DNA of 64,000 nt from assembly GCF_016808335.1 (NCBI RefSeq), contig NC_053142.1, positions 40,219,674-40,283,673 on the forward strand. The letters run 5' to 3'. Below, in pieces: positions 19,802 through 33,400 of this stretch. The stretch comes from Panicum virgatum (lineage: Eukaryota; Streptophyta; Magnoliopsida; Poales; Poaceae). Within the stretch, counting starts at the first letter, position 1; the number at the start of each line of letters is the position of its first letter. The notes below the pieces were generated by a model that did not search any database, had not been told where the DNA came from, and saw only the letters and a list, made by a program, of their open reading frames with translations. The position numbers and the translations under genes were made by a program.

Positions 19802-22800
19802 TCTGGGGTTTTGACTGCAGGTGTAGTAGGGTGGTAGCCCCTGCTGACGCGGCGCGCTGCGGCTCCTCCGGCGGCGGCCCGCTTGGAAGTTTGACGTCGC
19901 GCCTTCTCACGGAAATTTCCAGAATCTTCGTGCATGATGCTCGTGCAGCTGTACGACAGTGAAATGAAACTCAAGGAGTAGTCCCTGGTGAAAGGAAACT
20001 CGTGGCTCTCCGCTCTCGTCGTCGTGGGTTTAGCTGGGAGAAGATGGCATTCTGATTTGCCTTGCCGAACAGCATGTCAACATGGCGAGGTCTTTCGATC
20101 GACGAGGCACTCCTGTTGGGTTTAGGAGTTCTCAAACTTGGTTACTGCTGAAAACGAGACCTGCTGGTCACGAAGCCGCACACGCGTGGAGACGGACGGA
20201 CGCGGACCCCGGCAACAGCCCGACCTACTACTGTACCAACCAAAGACCGGATTCACGTTACGCATTGACTAGCATCCACCCCAGCCCCCTACCTGTCGCT
20301 GGCAGCTGGCGTGGCAGCCCTGGCATCCACACCCGCGCCGGAGATATTTCCCGGCCGGTGTGGTGTCCATATCAGGCCCCGCCACTTGGGCCCGGGCCAC
20401 CGGTGTAGCTTGCAAGTCAGCATACGGCCCGGCCGCCGCCCGGAGAGGCGGAGACACTTGTCCGGCCAGAAACCCGCCCCGCCCCCGGCTCCGGCTCCGC
20501 CATTGTTTACGCGCCCATTCTCACCTGAAAGCGCGCGGCACTCGCCGGCTGGGATCGCGCCACCTGTCCATCGGCTCCCGTCCGTGGAGGCAACTCCGAC
20601 CCACAATGCAATCATGCAAGCAACTGGTCATACCTGACGCACTGTTGGCTCCCAATTATTGGCCCAATGGAAATTCTAGGCCCGTGCTGTTGCTTTTCTT
20701 TTTCTTTCTGAAAGTGCTGGAGTAGAACAGAGAAAGAACAGCAGGAGTGGAAAAAGGCCCGGGCTGAAGCGACTAACCGCGAGAGGAAAGGATGCGATGT
20801 CATCCACAATCTTGGTTGCTTTTCGTATCGCGCGCATCTCCGGCGATCGAAAAAGCCATGGAAAAGAAAAACTATCGGAGCACGCGGAGATCACTGCTTT
20901 TTTTTTCTGCGCTTTAAGCGAGGGTTTTGGCAGCCGACGTGAGGTATCGCCGTATCAGGCGTACCTTATTTTATGTCTAAATAGCTCTGTTGGGCCTAAT
21001 ATGGTTACTTTTGTAATACTAAGTAGTAGTAGAGTAAGGTTTATGGTTTCACCGGCTGCCCGTGATAAGAAAACGGGAGGAACGGTGGTGATGGGCCTGC
21101 CATCTTTTAATGCTTTGTGAGCGGCCGCCAACAACAGCCTGGTGAATGGTGGGGGCAGCTGCAACATAGTGCACGTCGCCCGCTTGAGCATCTCGCAACT
21201 TGCTCCTTTTTTCTCTGTCTTCCACGTTGGATTTAGTGAGCTCTTCACCATTTATAATACTTGCTCGTAGTGTTGGCACTGTTCACTAGTCTGCCAATCT
21301 CACCAAAACTTCTGGCTTAATCCGCAGAACAGTTCAGGCTTTACTAGGCCTTAACCATTTCCGGCATGCTTAGCTAGAAAGACAGTTAAGGGTGACAAGT
21401 TCAGAAAAAGGGTCACTGGCTGAAGCAGCACACCAAAGATCAAATACCCTCGTGCGAAATGTGAAGACATCCTTTCCCTGTTTGTCCTTCATGCCATGTT
21501 ACTCTAGAGATCATGAGGCAGGCCCAGACTTTGTTTTCAAGCGAAGGGTGGTGGTGGTGCAGGCGATGCTTATCCAGAAGAGAGAGGGGAAGGCCGCCTG
21601 AGCACTCAAGCGGCACCGGCTCCTTTCCCCTTTCGGCACGAAAATGACACACATGTTGATGTCTGCCGCAGACAAATAATGAGCGGTAGCAGTGTGGTGT
21701 GGGGTTGCCCATGTTCGATCAGATCCCTAATGCTTCTTCCACATTGCAACAAAAAAGCCTCCTGCCACACATCTTGCTTGGACACGGGCTAGAGTGTGAG
21801 CACAGCATCTGCCGCCGATACGCATGGGATCCGCAGCACATCAGCAGCGCATGCGTCCAGATTTTGCTGAATACCATACTGTTTATCCTGAAGAATCCGT
21901 GTAGAAAAGCTGGTCACCATGTTAGCTGTGGGGGAAAAAAAAGAACAAATCTGTTCAAAAAAAAAGGACAAGAAACAAAACGCCATTACCTCATCATCAG
22001 GACCAAAGAGAATTAGAGGCCACTAGCTGTGGTGATTAAGTTTAGCCCATGATTAAGAGAGGTTAAGCACAGCTCCATCAGGAGCCTTTGCTTCAACCTC
22101 TGATATTTAGTAAGACCACCAAAACACTCCAAATGCGTAGCGATCTGAACCTAGCTATACTATGATGAGCGGTGGCAGCTAGCCGCGCTTATTTAATCTG
22201 ATCCGGTGTGCTTAAACAAGCGGTGTTTATGTCACGCTGTGATCCAGCGCTGGAGTTAGTTATGTCGTGACGTCGGGTAGGCCTGCAAGTGCAACGCAGA
22301 GACTTAAATATCAGGATTCTTATTCAGGAGCAGCGTATTATACACACACACCTAACACTGCATTTTTTTTAAAACATGGTACAAACGGAGATGCTAAATA
22401 TGTATGCACGTCATCCATATGAATATAAATATGCACACGCCACCCTACAAGCACTTTCGAGAGGATGCGACAGTGGAGCTTAAGATTGACGAAGTCAACA
22501 GTATGTTGTTAACGAGTATGTCGCGTACAACGGAGAGAATATCGATGTCGTCGCTAGCTATTTATATAATTAATAATTTAGAAAAAATACAAACTTCTTG
22601 AATCCGAGGGTTAGGAGTTAAGTAACCAACTTAGCTTCCGCACAACAATCGTTATCTATTTATCTATGTTCATTCAAACTTGAAACCCACAAGTTATAAC
22701 ACGTCGCCACTCTTAGTTCCAGATGTGCATAACGAATCCTCCATTTCACAAAGAGAATCAGATTATGCTTTGAATTCAGTTTGAACCTGGTCTAGACGTC

Positions 22801-23940
22801 TGCTCAGCTGCTCCAAAATTCTCAGAGCGAAGGACCAAAAGGGGTTTAAGTTCAAAAGAAGGACCAAAAGGGAAAACGTGGACGGAATGCCCGCCTACCT
22901 TGACACTCGGGTCAAGTTTTTTCTGTCTGCTTGACACGAAAGTTCAGCACGTACAATCAGCTGATAAATCAGATACAGTAGTAGTATTCGCAGCTGCAGG
23001 ACCGACATCTTTTCTTGTTATTCTATTCCGGACAGTCGAGGCAGCCATACAGGTGTCTCGATACACTATTATTTCATTTTCGATCCCCTGGTAGTTCACG
23101 TGATAATCCCCCTCGGCCGGCCGGGAGATCACAGGCCCGTCTGGCCGGCGCCGGTACCAGCAGGAGACTCCCGGCTCGCCGCAGCCGCCATGACTCGCCG
23201 CGAGATCTTTTCTCCGCGGGTTTCCGTGCAGGCTGACCAGCTGTGCGTTTCATAATTGAGAGGGCCAGATTGCGTTCGCATCTGCTCAAAACCTTGCCCT
23301 TTAAATTGACACAGGTCATCTCATTCCCAGCCCTGTAGGCTGCCTCTCTTTTCTCTTCTCTTGTCTGACTTCCTCCTCCGGGAGTCCAGCTCACCAGGAA
23401 GGAGAAGTTCCATAGCCTTCTTGGCTCATCCGCCCGCGTCCACGCTCGAACAGTTGAGTCGCTCTTCCTCTCCCAATTTCCCCCATTGTTCCATCGATCT
23501 CCCTCCTGGAGTTGTAGAAGTAGAACCGGATGTACCCGCGCTCGGCAGCAAGAAGCAGCAAGCGCGGGACGTTTCTCCCCCGGCGTCAGAGGATTAGGTG
23601 GCTCCTCGTTTTCCCCCTGGATTTCGCGGCTCGATTCACGATCTTGGAAAACAGCTTTGTTTTTTGTTTCAATGTACTTTTATCATTTCAATACTGTGGC
23701 AGAGGCATCCCCGGCTAGGAATCCGGTGGCGATGCTGATGCAATGCTCGATCGCCTAGCAGCACTAGCGCGACCAGCAGCTAGCGTTTTTTCTTTAGTTT
23801 TTTGTTTCGTTCCGACGGCACAACTTGCTGCTGATCCACCAGAAAAACAACGCCTTTTCGGTCTCGGGGGCGAAAAGTATGACAGTTTGGCCGTACATTA
23901 CGCCAAGTTGCACTCCTGTTCCGATGTTGATTACTGGTCC
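19802..23940. other. Long intergenic region, no convincing gene
   Basis: About 4.1 kb with many short open frames on both strands but no recognised domain. 22370-22630 resembles a very degenerate copy of a common grass interspersed repeat (ends near CTTGAATCCGAGGGTTAG). 23340-23594 is pyrimidine-rich and ends in TTAG followed by GTGGCT, so it might be a distant untranslated first exon of the downstream gene. I see no direct proof. Confidence 0.3.
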
Positions 23941-23949
23941 CCGGTCCCC

Positions 23950-24428
23950 CATTTCTTCCCTTCCCCTGCCAACGTTTTTGAGAGGATAAGACCTGCTTCG
24001 TTTCGCTCACTTGTGTTCGTCGTGGTTTGCGTTGTGCGCGCGTGCAGAGGCGGCCGGGGAGCGTAGGTAGTGGTGGTGGTGGCCCTTGCTGGGTGGAGGC
24101 TTCGATTCGGGCGGTGGATTGTGGCCTGACGAATCCCGGAAAGGCCGCCGGAAAGGGAGAAGAAAGGTGAGAGGGCTTTTATTGGTTTCTTTCCGGTTCT
24201 TCTCCGATGGAGTTCTCTCTGATTGGTTTGTGTTCGCGTACAAGTTACAATCTTGCTTGCGCGGTATCCTTTTTGCCCGAGCATTTCTTTGATGCCTCGT
24301 TTCTGTTTCTGCCGTGGATTCTTCGTGCCGTAAATTTCTTTCGACCTTTTGAATTCGCGATGTGGTTTGTTGCTGAGTCTCTGATGTCGTGTTTGTTGCA
24401 GGTAAGCTAAGCAGGCCGCCGTAGAGCC
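23950..24428 (+). promoter_or_regulatory. Probable 5' leader (with intron) of the BRO1-like gene
   Basis: A purine-rich stretch ends in AAAG with a donor GTGAGA at about 24167. A T-rich intron follows, to an acceptor TTGCAG at about 24402 (or GCAG at 24413), 15-26 bases before the ATG at 24429. This is the common plant arrangement of an intron inside the 5' untranslated region. Confidence 0.5.
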
Positions 24429-27400
24429 ATGGGGTGCGGGGCGTCGAGCCAGAAGGACGCCGTCGGCGGGCCCCGGAGACGGCCGGGGAGCGTCGGCGAC
24501 GTGGTCGTGTTCCTCCCGGGGCTCCGGGTGCCGAGGAGCATCGACCTCGCCCAGGCGCTCGGCGGGCGCCTGGACAGCAGCATCGTGGAGCGGCTGTCGG
24601 CTCTGAGAGCGCGCGTCGTCGAGATGGCAAGGCAAGAGTCGGCGGCGGCGCTGAAGCCGAGGCGGAAGACGGCGGCGGCACGGCACGGTGTGTAGAGATG
24701 GGGGGTGGTGGTACAGCGCCTGAATTGGTAGCTAAATCTGTCTGCAAGCTGAGAGAACTTCCAGAGAGCTGACCTCGACTGCCGGTTTTCTTCTGTGCAG
24801 GGTCTAGTACAGCCAGTCTCCTACAGGCCCTCGAAGACTACTTGCCAGTTCTTCTAGGATTGGTAAAAGAAGGTGAGGAGCTGCTTCAGTAATCTGGTGG
24901 TCTGTTCTTGTTTTGGTAACTTTTGCTGTTCTGAATTCTGATTCATCCAGCATGCAAAATGTGCAGGTAGTACGTTGAGGCACACAGTGCAATTCACCTG
25001 GACTAACCAAGAGGATAATGCCGCCGAGGTATGTCCTCCAGCCCTGAATGTTCCGAGCTCATTGCTGTCTTGTTGCTCCTAAGCAATATGTAAAATCACC
25101 TTTCCAATCTCAGGAGACGACCATGGCAGATGCCTGGTACGAGGTGCTGTCCGTGCTGCATTTGATGGCCATGGTCTGCTTGCTTCAGGCCAACACCCTG
25201 CTTCTCCCCAGGTCATACGGCGATGGCTATGCACCAAGAGTTTCCGAAGGTGCTTCAGCTGTTAACTGTACATCCGAGTGTCCTTGTCTTACAGGCTGTT
25301 GCTCCAAGTTTGTGCATTTTAATTAGATTTATAGAAAAATACTAAAATGATCTGGTGTGCATTGAAGTATTTCTGTCTGTAGTGTTCATATGCTGATATG
25401 GTGACATATTTCCAATGTACAACAGAGAGCAGACGGGCCACTGTCGATGTTTTCTTGAAGGCAGCGGGATACTTAGACTGCGCAATTCGGCATGTAATTC
25501 CACAGATTCCACCCGAACTAAGGTTCTGTACACCTCGGGAAGCTTGCTAGTAGTGTTAGGCTTCAACTTAAATTTAAAAACATCTGCTGAAACATCCTCC
25601 TTCGACATGTGGATTACAGGAGGCAACTTCCAGTAGACCTGGTTGAAGGAAATCTCAAAGCTATAAGCCTGCAAGCTCTGGGTCAGGTAGTGTCTTCTCA
25701 ACCTGGCAAATTGGATTATATTTCTTCGAGAACAGCTTATCAAGTGCTCCCACAATATAAATCCATCCACAGTCCATTTGATTTCTTCAACTTTTTCTGA
25801 ATAGAATGAACATATGCTTCAAAAATAGACAGAAGAAAACACTGAAGATATTATGGCTGCATGTATTTTTGGACAATGCATTTTCTATTACTGCTGAAGC
25901 AGCATAGGTTGTGATATTGAATAGCACTATTTTATACTTCTGTAGTTGCAATTTTTTGCTGGGAACAGTGAAGCGCCCTGACCCGAAGATCAAGGCTAAA
26001 CCATGTATTAAGTACCGAATAAGGTCTCCGGCATAATACATGTTACATCAAGTGGAGTCTAGAGTCATACAGAGCTTTATTTAACACGTACATGAGGAGT
26101 AAAGTGACAACACAAAGCTACACAGAACAACCATAGGATAACAACTAGCATAGCGACATGCAGGACTAGCTCTTCATTCATCACGGCTCCACTCGATCAG
26201 CTTGGGTGCGGACACGATCTACTCGTAGTCTTCTGGCACAAAGTCAGGATCCTCTGGGGAAAAATCAACAGGGGTGAGTACAAAAGTACTCAGCAAGCTC
26301 CACCTCACCCTACGGGAGGGGAAATGACATGCACGACGCATAATAAGCACATTCTACTAATAATGCAGCTAATGGTATGCAACTCTTTCCGACACAACAC
26401 ACAATAGGTAGCTCACTAGTTGTCAGGACCACACCGTAGCCTGTCCATACCGTGGACACGGACCATTCGAATGGATTATACACTCTGCAGAGGTCGTACA
26501 CTGTACCCACACGCTCGGCTGCCCGAACGGACAACCGACATAGCCGACACCCAGCCGTGGCTCAACCCCGACTAGTCGCCCCCAAACCCTCGGGTCTGGA
26601 CCAATCCAGGTCTTACCCCAAAACATATCCACCTCGGACGACTACTAGGTTAGCCAGTGGGATTAGGCTAGGGTTTGCCCATACAAACTCATGTGGTCGT
26701 ACTGAAAGTAAGCTAGGTGAGATGTCAAAACAACTCGGTCCTTATGGTTCACCAGGGCAGCAATCATCCCTCAACATATCAACTCGAGCCTACCACCACG
26801 GTAGCACTCACCTGCCAGTCTACCACCACGGTAGCGCCGGCTCCAGCATACCCAGCTGCCCTGGTCTCAGCCAGATCCCTTCTTATCCTATTCTCAGCTC
26901 TGGATATGCATGACTACTCAGATGCATGCATGAGCACACTCAATCACTCAAGTACTAGTATATGTAATCGATCCTAGACCCAGGCTACAGCAAAACGTCC
27001 TCACATGGATGCAACCGCTCACGTAGGGATCGATGAAACTTGCCTTCGCTTGCGTACGCGTCGTCGGCGGCGGCTTCCTGCTCGTGGTACGGGTCTTCTG
27101 GCTCCTTGGCGGGCTCCTCCTCAGTCACTCCGTGATCTATGAGCGAAAATGGCACAACCGGCAAACAAACACAAGCAAGCAATAAGCTCAAATGGAGATG
27201 AAAATAGGAGGAATAGATAATATATGATTTGAGGAGAGTTTAGGAAAAAGAGCTACGTAAAAAGGAGTTGATATGAAGGAGATATTGAGTTTTTGGTTGG
27301 TAGAATGATTTGGATTAGGTGCTCACGGCTGGTGGGTGTTTTGGGCTTTTGTTGTGGAGTTAATGGTCGGGAGAGCTGCCTGCCATCTCACCTTGGCGCG

Positions 27401-30400
27401 GAACAGCTCGAGGAAGAGGATCAATTGTTGGAGCCTCGTCTCGTGAGTGAGCTGGGCTCGGAAGGAGTGGTTCAGCTGGTGGAGCGAAGCGGCTCGGTGT
27501 GCTTGGGCTGGTGACGGGGCTCGTCACGGCCTTGCTCCTTTTATAGGCGGGGAGAGCAGCAGCGGCGTCGCGCAAGGACGGGCGACGGCGTGGGCTGCGG
27601 CAGCTCGTCGTCAACGCGAACAGTGGCAGCGCTGAAGGCGCGAGCGCCGAGGCGGCAAAGCCGGCGAGGGCGCTGCAGCGGCGTGGGCGAGGTAGGGACG
27701 CGGGAGTGGGCGGCACGGCATGATGCCGGCGGCAGCGCACGGTCCCGTCGTGGGGCCGGCGTGTCGCACGTGCGCGAGCGAGAACGAACGGGTGAGGCGG
27801 TTCGGCGGAAAAAATCTCGGCCGGCACTGTGCGTGGCGACCCCGATTTTTAGCGAGGTGGGTGCTGCCATGACGGGTCTTTTCAAGGTCAATGGTGTGGG
27901 TACTCTGTGGCTTCCAAGGAATGATGAAGTTATGGCAAAGGAGGTAGGCGCTGTCATGATTGTCTGAGAATTATGGCATGGTACGGTGATTTGAGAGGCT
28001 TTTATGGAAAGAGACGAGATGATTTTTGTCGTAGGTGCAAGCATGCGTACGCTGGTTACTGGAGGGAACGAATGTACTAACGCAAGGCAAGAGTATAAAA
28101 TAGTTTACCTAGTAGTTATGTAACACCTCACGTTAGTATTATTTTACGTTACTAGTTTAATTGCAACATAAGTTTTATTTTAGTGATTGCTGGAATTTGA
28201 GGTGGCCCTACTAAGTTAAGGGTCTACACCAACTCAATTCAGAGTCGGTCAGCTTCTAGTTACTTAGTGTACCGGGTCCTTTTTACGGCAGAGCCGCCTT
28301 TTGCTTCCGGGAGGCAGAGCCTACCAACAGATGAAGCTGGCTTCCGGGTGGCAGAGCCAACCTTCGATGAAGCCCAGACCCTTTTGTGATCCCGGGTGGC
28401 AGAGCCAACCTTCGATGGATCACAACTTATACACTAAGTACTTAAACTTAACCGGGAGACTAACACTTATAAAGACACTTACCTTATTGAAGCAACAAAG
28501 GAACACACCTAGCACACTCTACCCAAGCTCACTTCTACCATGCCTTTGAATGTGTGTGGGATGGAGTGGAGTTGTATGGCATGGCAAGGGGTGGCACCCT
28601 CCTTATATAGGCACCCATACCCTCTTGGATGAGTGACACTTGTCACAATCTAGGAAGCTCCCTACAAATATCTAAGTTCCCTACAAATATCTAATTCTAG
28701 AAAATTCTAAATTTTACCATGGCAAGAAAATATCCAAGCTTCTTGTCTTCTTATGATTCTTGTGGAACATTCTAGAACCTTGTCATGGTGAACAAAATTA
28801 CGCCATGGTTTATTCATATTTTTATAGAACCTTATAGAAGTTTGCATTATAAATTTCAACACTCCCCCCTTAATCGTGATGAGTGGGATGTTACAAACCT
28901 ACCCCACTTAGGTTGAATCTCGTCCCCGAGATTCAGCTTCACCACTAAAGAGACTGGAAAACTCGGCTCGGAGCGCATCTTCTCTCTCCCAAGTTGCTTC
29001 TGCTTCCGAATGCCTGCTCCACTGAACTCGGCAAATCCTGACTTCTGAGTTGCGGGTTCTTCGCGTCACAGTGTCCAGAATTTTTACTGGTACCTCTTGA
29101 TATCTGAGATCATCCTGCAGGTCGATTGTCTCTGGGGCCACTTGTTCTTCTGGTACTCGCAGGCACTTTCTGAGTTGGGACACATGGAATACATCGTGTA
29201 CATCTGACATCTCTGCTGGCAACTGTAGCTTATAGGCTACCGCTCCCACTTTCTTGATAATTGGGAAAGGTCCAATGTAACGTGGAGCCAACTTTCCTCA
29301 TACCTGGAATCTGCGTGTGCCGCGAATTGGGGAAACTTTAAGGTACACATAGTCTCCAACTTCGAAGCTGAGAGTACGTCTTCTTTTATCGGCATAACTT
29401 TTCTGGCGAGATTGTGCTGCCTTTAGATTCTCTCTGATTTCTGCTATCTTGTCTTCTGCTTCTTTAATAAAATCTGGGCCCTCAATAATGCGGTCACCGA
29501 CTTCGGTCCACATGAGAGGTGTGCGACACTTCCTCCCGTAGAGGGCTTCAAATGGCGACGTCTTTAAGCTTGACTGGTAGCTGTTGTTGTAAGAGAACTC
29601 TGCATATGGCAAACTATCTTCCCAATTTTTGCCATAAGTAAGAACACAGGCTCTTAGCATGTCTTCAAGGATCTGATTAACTCTTTCGGTCTGGCCATCA
29701 GTCTGAGGATGATAGGCTGAACTGAAGTCCAACTTTGTACCAAGTGCTTCATGTAACCTGCTCCAGAATCTCGAAGTGAACTGGGTGCCTCTATCTGACA
29801 CAATCCTCTTAGGTACTCCATGCAACTTCACAATACGCTCAATATATAATTTGGCTAATCTATCACCTCCATAAGTGGTACGCACTGGGATGAAGTGTGC
29901 CACTTTAGTGAGTCGGTCAACAATCACCCAAACTGAGTCATGACCGCTCTGGGTTCTTGGTAGACCGGTGATAAAATCCATACTAACTTCATCCCACTTC
30001 CATACTGGGATCGGCAATGGCTGGAGTAATCCACTGGGCTTCTGATGCTCTGCCTTAACTCTTTTGCACACATCACAATGAGCGACGAATCGAGCGATAT
30101 CCCCCTTCATTCCATTCCACCAATACTTCTCCTTAAGGTCCAGGTACATTTTCGTAGTGCCAGGGTGAATGGAATAGCCTGAGTTATGGGCTTCATCCAA
30201 GATGGTCCTGCGGAAATGGCCTTGCTTAGGCACACATAATCTCTTCTTGAACCACAAGACTCCGTCTTTATCTACTCTGAAATCTGGGGCTTTGCCTTCA
30301 CTATTGCGACCTTTAATCCATACCAATCTTTTATCCTCCATCTGAGCCTCCTTTATCTGGTCATCCAGGACGGGATGGACACTAAGGTTATAGTTGCAAG

Positions 30401-33400
30401 AGCGGCGTACAACCCTTAGGTTCAACTTCCTCATTTCTTCACTCAGCTCTGGGCTTGTGTGACTAAGTGATGGCAATATGCTTTACGACTGAGCGCATCA
30501 GCCACCACATTAGCATTTCCAGGGTGGTAATGAATTTCCAAATCATAGTCTTTGATCAACTCCAACCATCTTCTCTGTCTAAGATTGAGGTCTGACTGGG
30601 TGAAAATGTACTTCAGGCTCTTGTGATCCGTGTAGATTTCACACTTGTTCCCGATCAGATAATGTCTCCAAATCTTGAGGGCATGCACAACTGCGGCTAA
30701 TTACAAGTCATGGGTGGGGTAGTTCTGCTCATGTGTTCTCAACTATCTTGAGGCATAAGCTACAACTCTTCCTTCTTGCATAAGCACACAACCCAATCCT
30801 TGTCGGGATGCGTCGCAATAAACGACAAAGCTCTTTTGATTATCTGGCAAAACTAGCACTGGGGCAGAAGTTAGTCGCCTCTTCAACTCTTGAAAGCTTC
30901 TCTCGCAAGCTTCAGACCAAACAAACTTCGTGTCCTTCCGGAGTAACTCAGTCATAGGCCGGGCTATCTTAGAGAAACCTTCGATGAATCTCCGGTAATA
31001 GCCAGCTAATCCCAAGAAACTCCTAATCTCCGAGGCTGAGGTTGGTTGCTTCCATTCTGATACTGCCTTGACCTTTTCTGGGTCCACTTCAACACCTTCA
31101 GCTGTTAAGACATGACCCAGAAAACTGACTCTCTGCAGCCAGAATTCACACTTGCTAAACTTGGCATACAACTGGTGTTTTCTGAGCTTTCCCAGCACAA
31201 TTCTAAGATGTTGTCCATGCTCCTCAGCACTCTTAGAGTAGACCAGTATGTCATCTATGAATACCACGACAAACCGATCTAACTCTTCCATAAACACCTT
31301 ATTCATGAGGGTCATGAAAAAGGCAGGGGCATTAGTCAGACCAAAAGGCATCACTGTGAACTCATACTGGCCATAACGGGTCCTGAAGGCTGTCTTGGAG
31401 ATGTCCTCTTGTCGCACTCTGAGCTGATGATAACCTGACCTTAGATCTATCTTGGAGAAGAACTTAGCTCCCTTCAGCTGATCAAACAGGTCATCAATCC
31501 GAGGCAAAGGGTACTTGTTCTTGATGGTGACTGCATTCAGATCACGATAGTCCACACAAAGTCTCAAGCTTCCATCTTTCTTCTTCACAAAGAGCACTGG
31601 GGCTCCCCAAGGAGAAGCAGCGGGTCTAATAAATCCCTTTTGTTGAAGCTCTTCAAGCTGTTTCTTCAACTCGGCAAGCTCTGGGGCTGCTAACCGATAG
31701 GCATTCTTTGCTATAGGCTTGGTTCCAGAGACTAAGTCAATAGTGAACTCTACATCTCTTTCTGGAGGCATACCGGGTAATTCATCTGGGAACACATCTG
31801 CGAACTCCCGAACTACTGGCACCTCTTCTGGGGATTCTGCTTGGATGTGGTTCACCATGGAGTCTGACAGGCTAGGCTGGATTTGGCATGTGACTGTTAA
31901 CCCTTGGCGGTTGGTGACTGTCACTGCTCTCTCAGCACAGGCTATGTTTCCGCGGTGCTTGGTGAGCCAGTCCATACCGAGTATGACATCTATCCCTAAG
32001 GACTACTAAGTCGGCAAGGAATACTACCCCACTTAGGTTTATAGGGATATCTAAGACACCTAAGTGGCAAGGTATATGACCTCCAGGGGAACGGGTTATT
32101 AGTGGCCTCTTAAGGGCTATAGTAGGTATATCATGCTTTTCCACAAAGTGAGAGGAGATAAAGGAATGCGATGCTCCAGAATCAAAAAGCACTGAGGCTA
32201 GAGCTGATTGGACCAGAAACTCACCGAGAATCACTCCTGGTGCATCCTCTGCTTCTTCAGCATTCACATGATTCACTTTTGCCTTGCCGAAGGACTGTTG
32301 CTGGCTCTTAGCTGGTGTTGCATGGTTGGCTCCAGTCGGCTGCTTTGGTCCTTGAACAGAGTTGGAGAAAATAGAAGGGGCGGGCTGATTGAGATACGGA
32401 CAGTTGGCCTTGTAGTGTCCGGCTTCGCGGCAGTGGAAACAGGTCTTCACATTGGTTACTTGACTTCCGCCAGTCTGTTGGGTGTGGAAGGTACTCTGGG
32501 TCTTCATAACAGGAGCTGACTGAGTGGGCTTCTGGAAAGAACCGGGCTGCGCTTTGAATGAAAAGGCACCCTGGCTCCTTGGGCCTGAGTGAGCCGGATA
32601 CTGGGTCCTTTGGAACTTCTCCAACTGCTGGGGCTTCTTGCTTTCAAACCGACGTTTGCGCTCACTGAGTTCTGCCTTCCTGTTTCTCTCAGTGGTGATG
32701 GCCCTGTTGACCATAGCATTAAAGTCACTGTGGGTGGTGACTTCAACCAAGGTCCTGATTTCAGGGTTAAGCCCACCAAGAAAAGCTTCTTGCTTCTTCT
32801 CGTCATCATTGATATCCTCTGGTGCATAACGAGACAATTTTGTGAACTTATGAAGATACTCTGTCACAGTCATACCACCTTGACGAAGCTTTCTGAACTC
32901 ATCCCTCTTGAGCTTCATAACACTGCTGGGAATGTGATGTTCTCTGAAGATCTTGACAAAGTCAGCCCATACCATCTCATTAGCGTTTTCATTTATTTCC
33001 CGGTAACTCTGCCACCAAGCAAGGGCTGGTCCCTTTAACTGCTGTACTGCGAGCAAAACCTTGTCTCTATCATCTGCATGTACCACTTCAAGCTTCATTT
33101 CAATTTCTCGCAGCCAATCATCTGCCTCAATAGGGTTATCAGATCCTCCAAACTTAGGTGGCTGCAGGCGGTTGAAATCTGCAATTCTACTGCCATTGCC
33201 ATTATGTTGCATTGCAGGTCTATTGTTGCCAAGATTGCCTTGAGCTTGAGCTGTGAGAGTGGTCACAAGAACTTGAAGGAGTTGGTTCTGCTGCTGTAGT
33301 ATGGCAGCCAAGTCAATGGGTGCTGGGGCACGGGGAGGTAGCGGCGGTAGTTGTCCATTTTCTGGTGCTTCTGGGGCTTCATTCAGAGGGGCTTGGTTTC

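Noticed and set aside
24007..24747. Minus-strand frames of 246 and 251 codons over the BRO1 first exon
   Set aside because: Shadows of the GC-rich first exon and leader of the plus-strand gene, whose exon chain closes perfectly.
26452..26913. Plus-strand frame of 153 codons (again at 35133-35615)
   Set aside because: LTR sequence; a one-base difference between the LTRs changes its end, and it has no domain.
27360..28044. Minus-strand frames of 155 and 167 codons, repeated at 36042-36726
   Set aside because: They are inside the two identical LTRs of the Gypsy element and have no known motif.
28302..28415. Spaced repeats resembling a CRISPR-like array
   Set aside because: Three imperfect copies within a plant LTR, present in both LTRs; not a CRISPR array.
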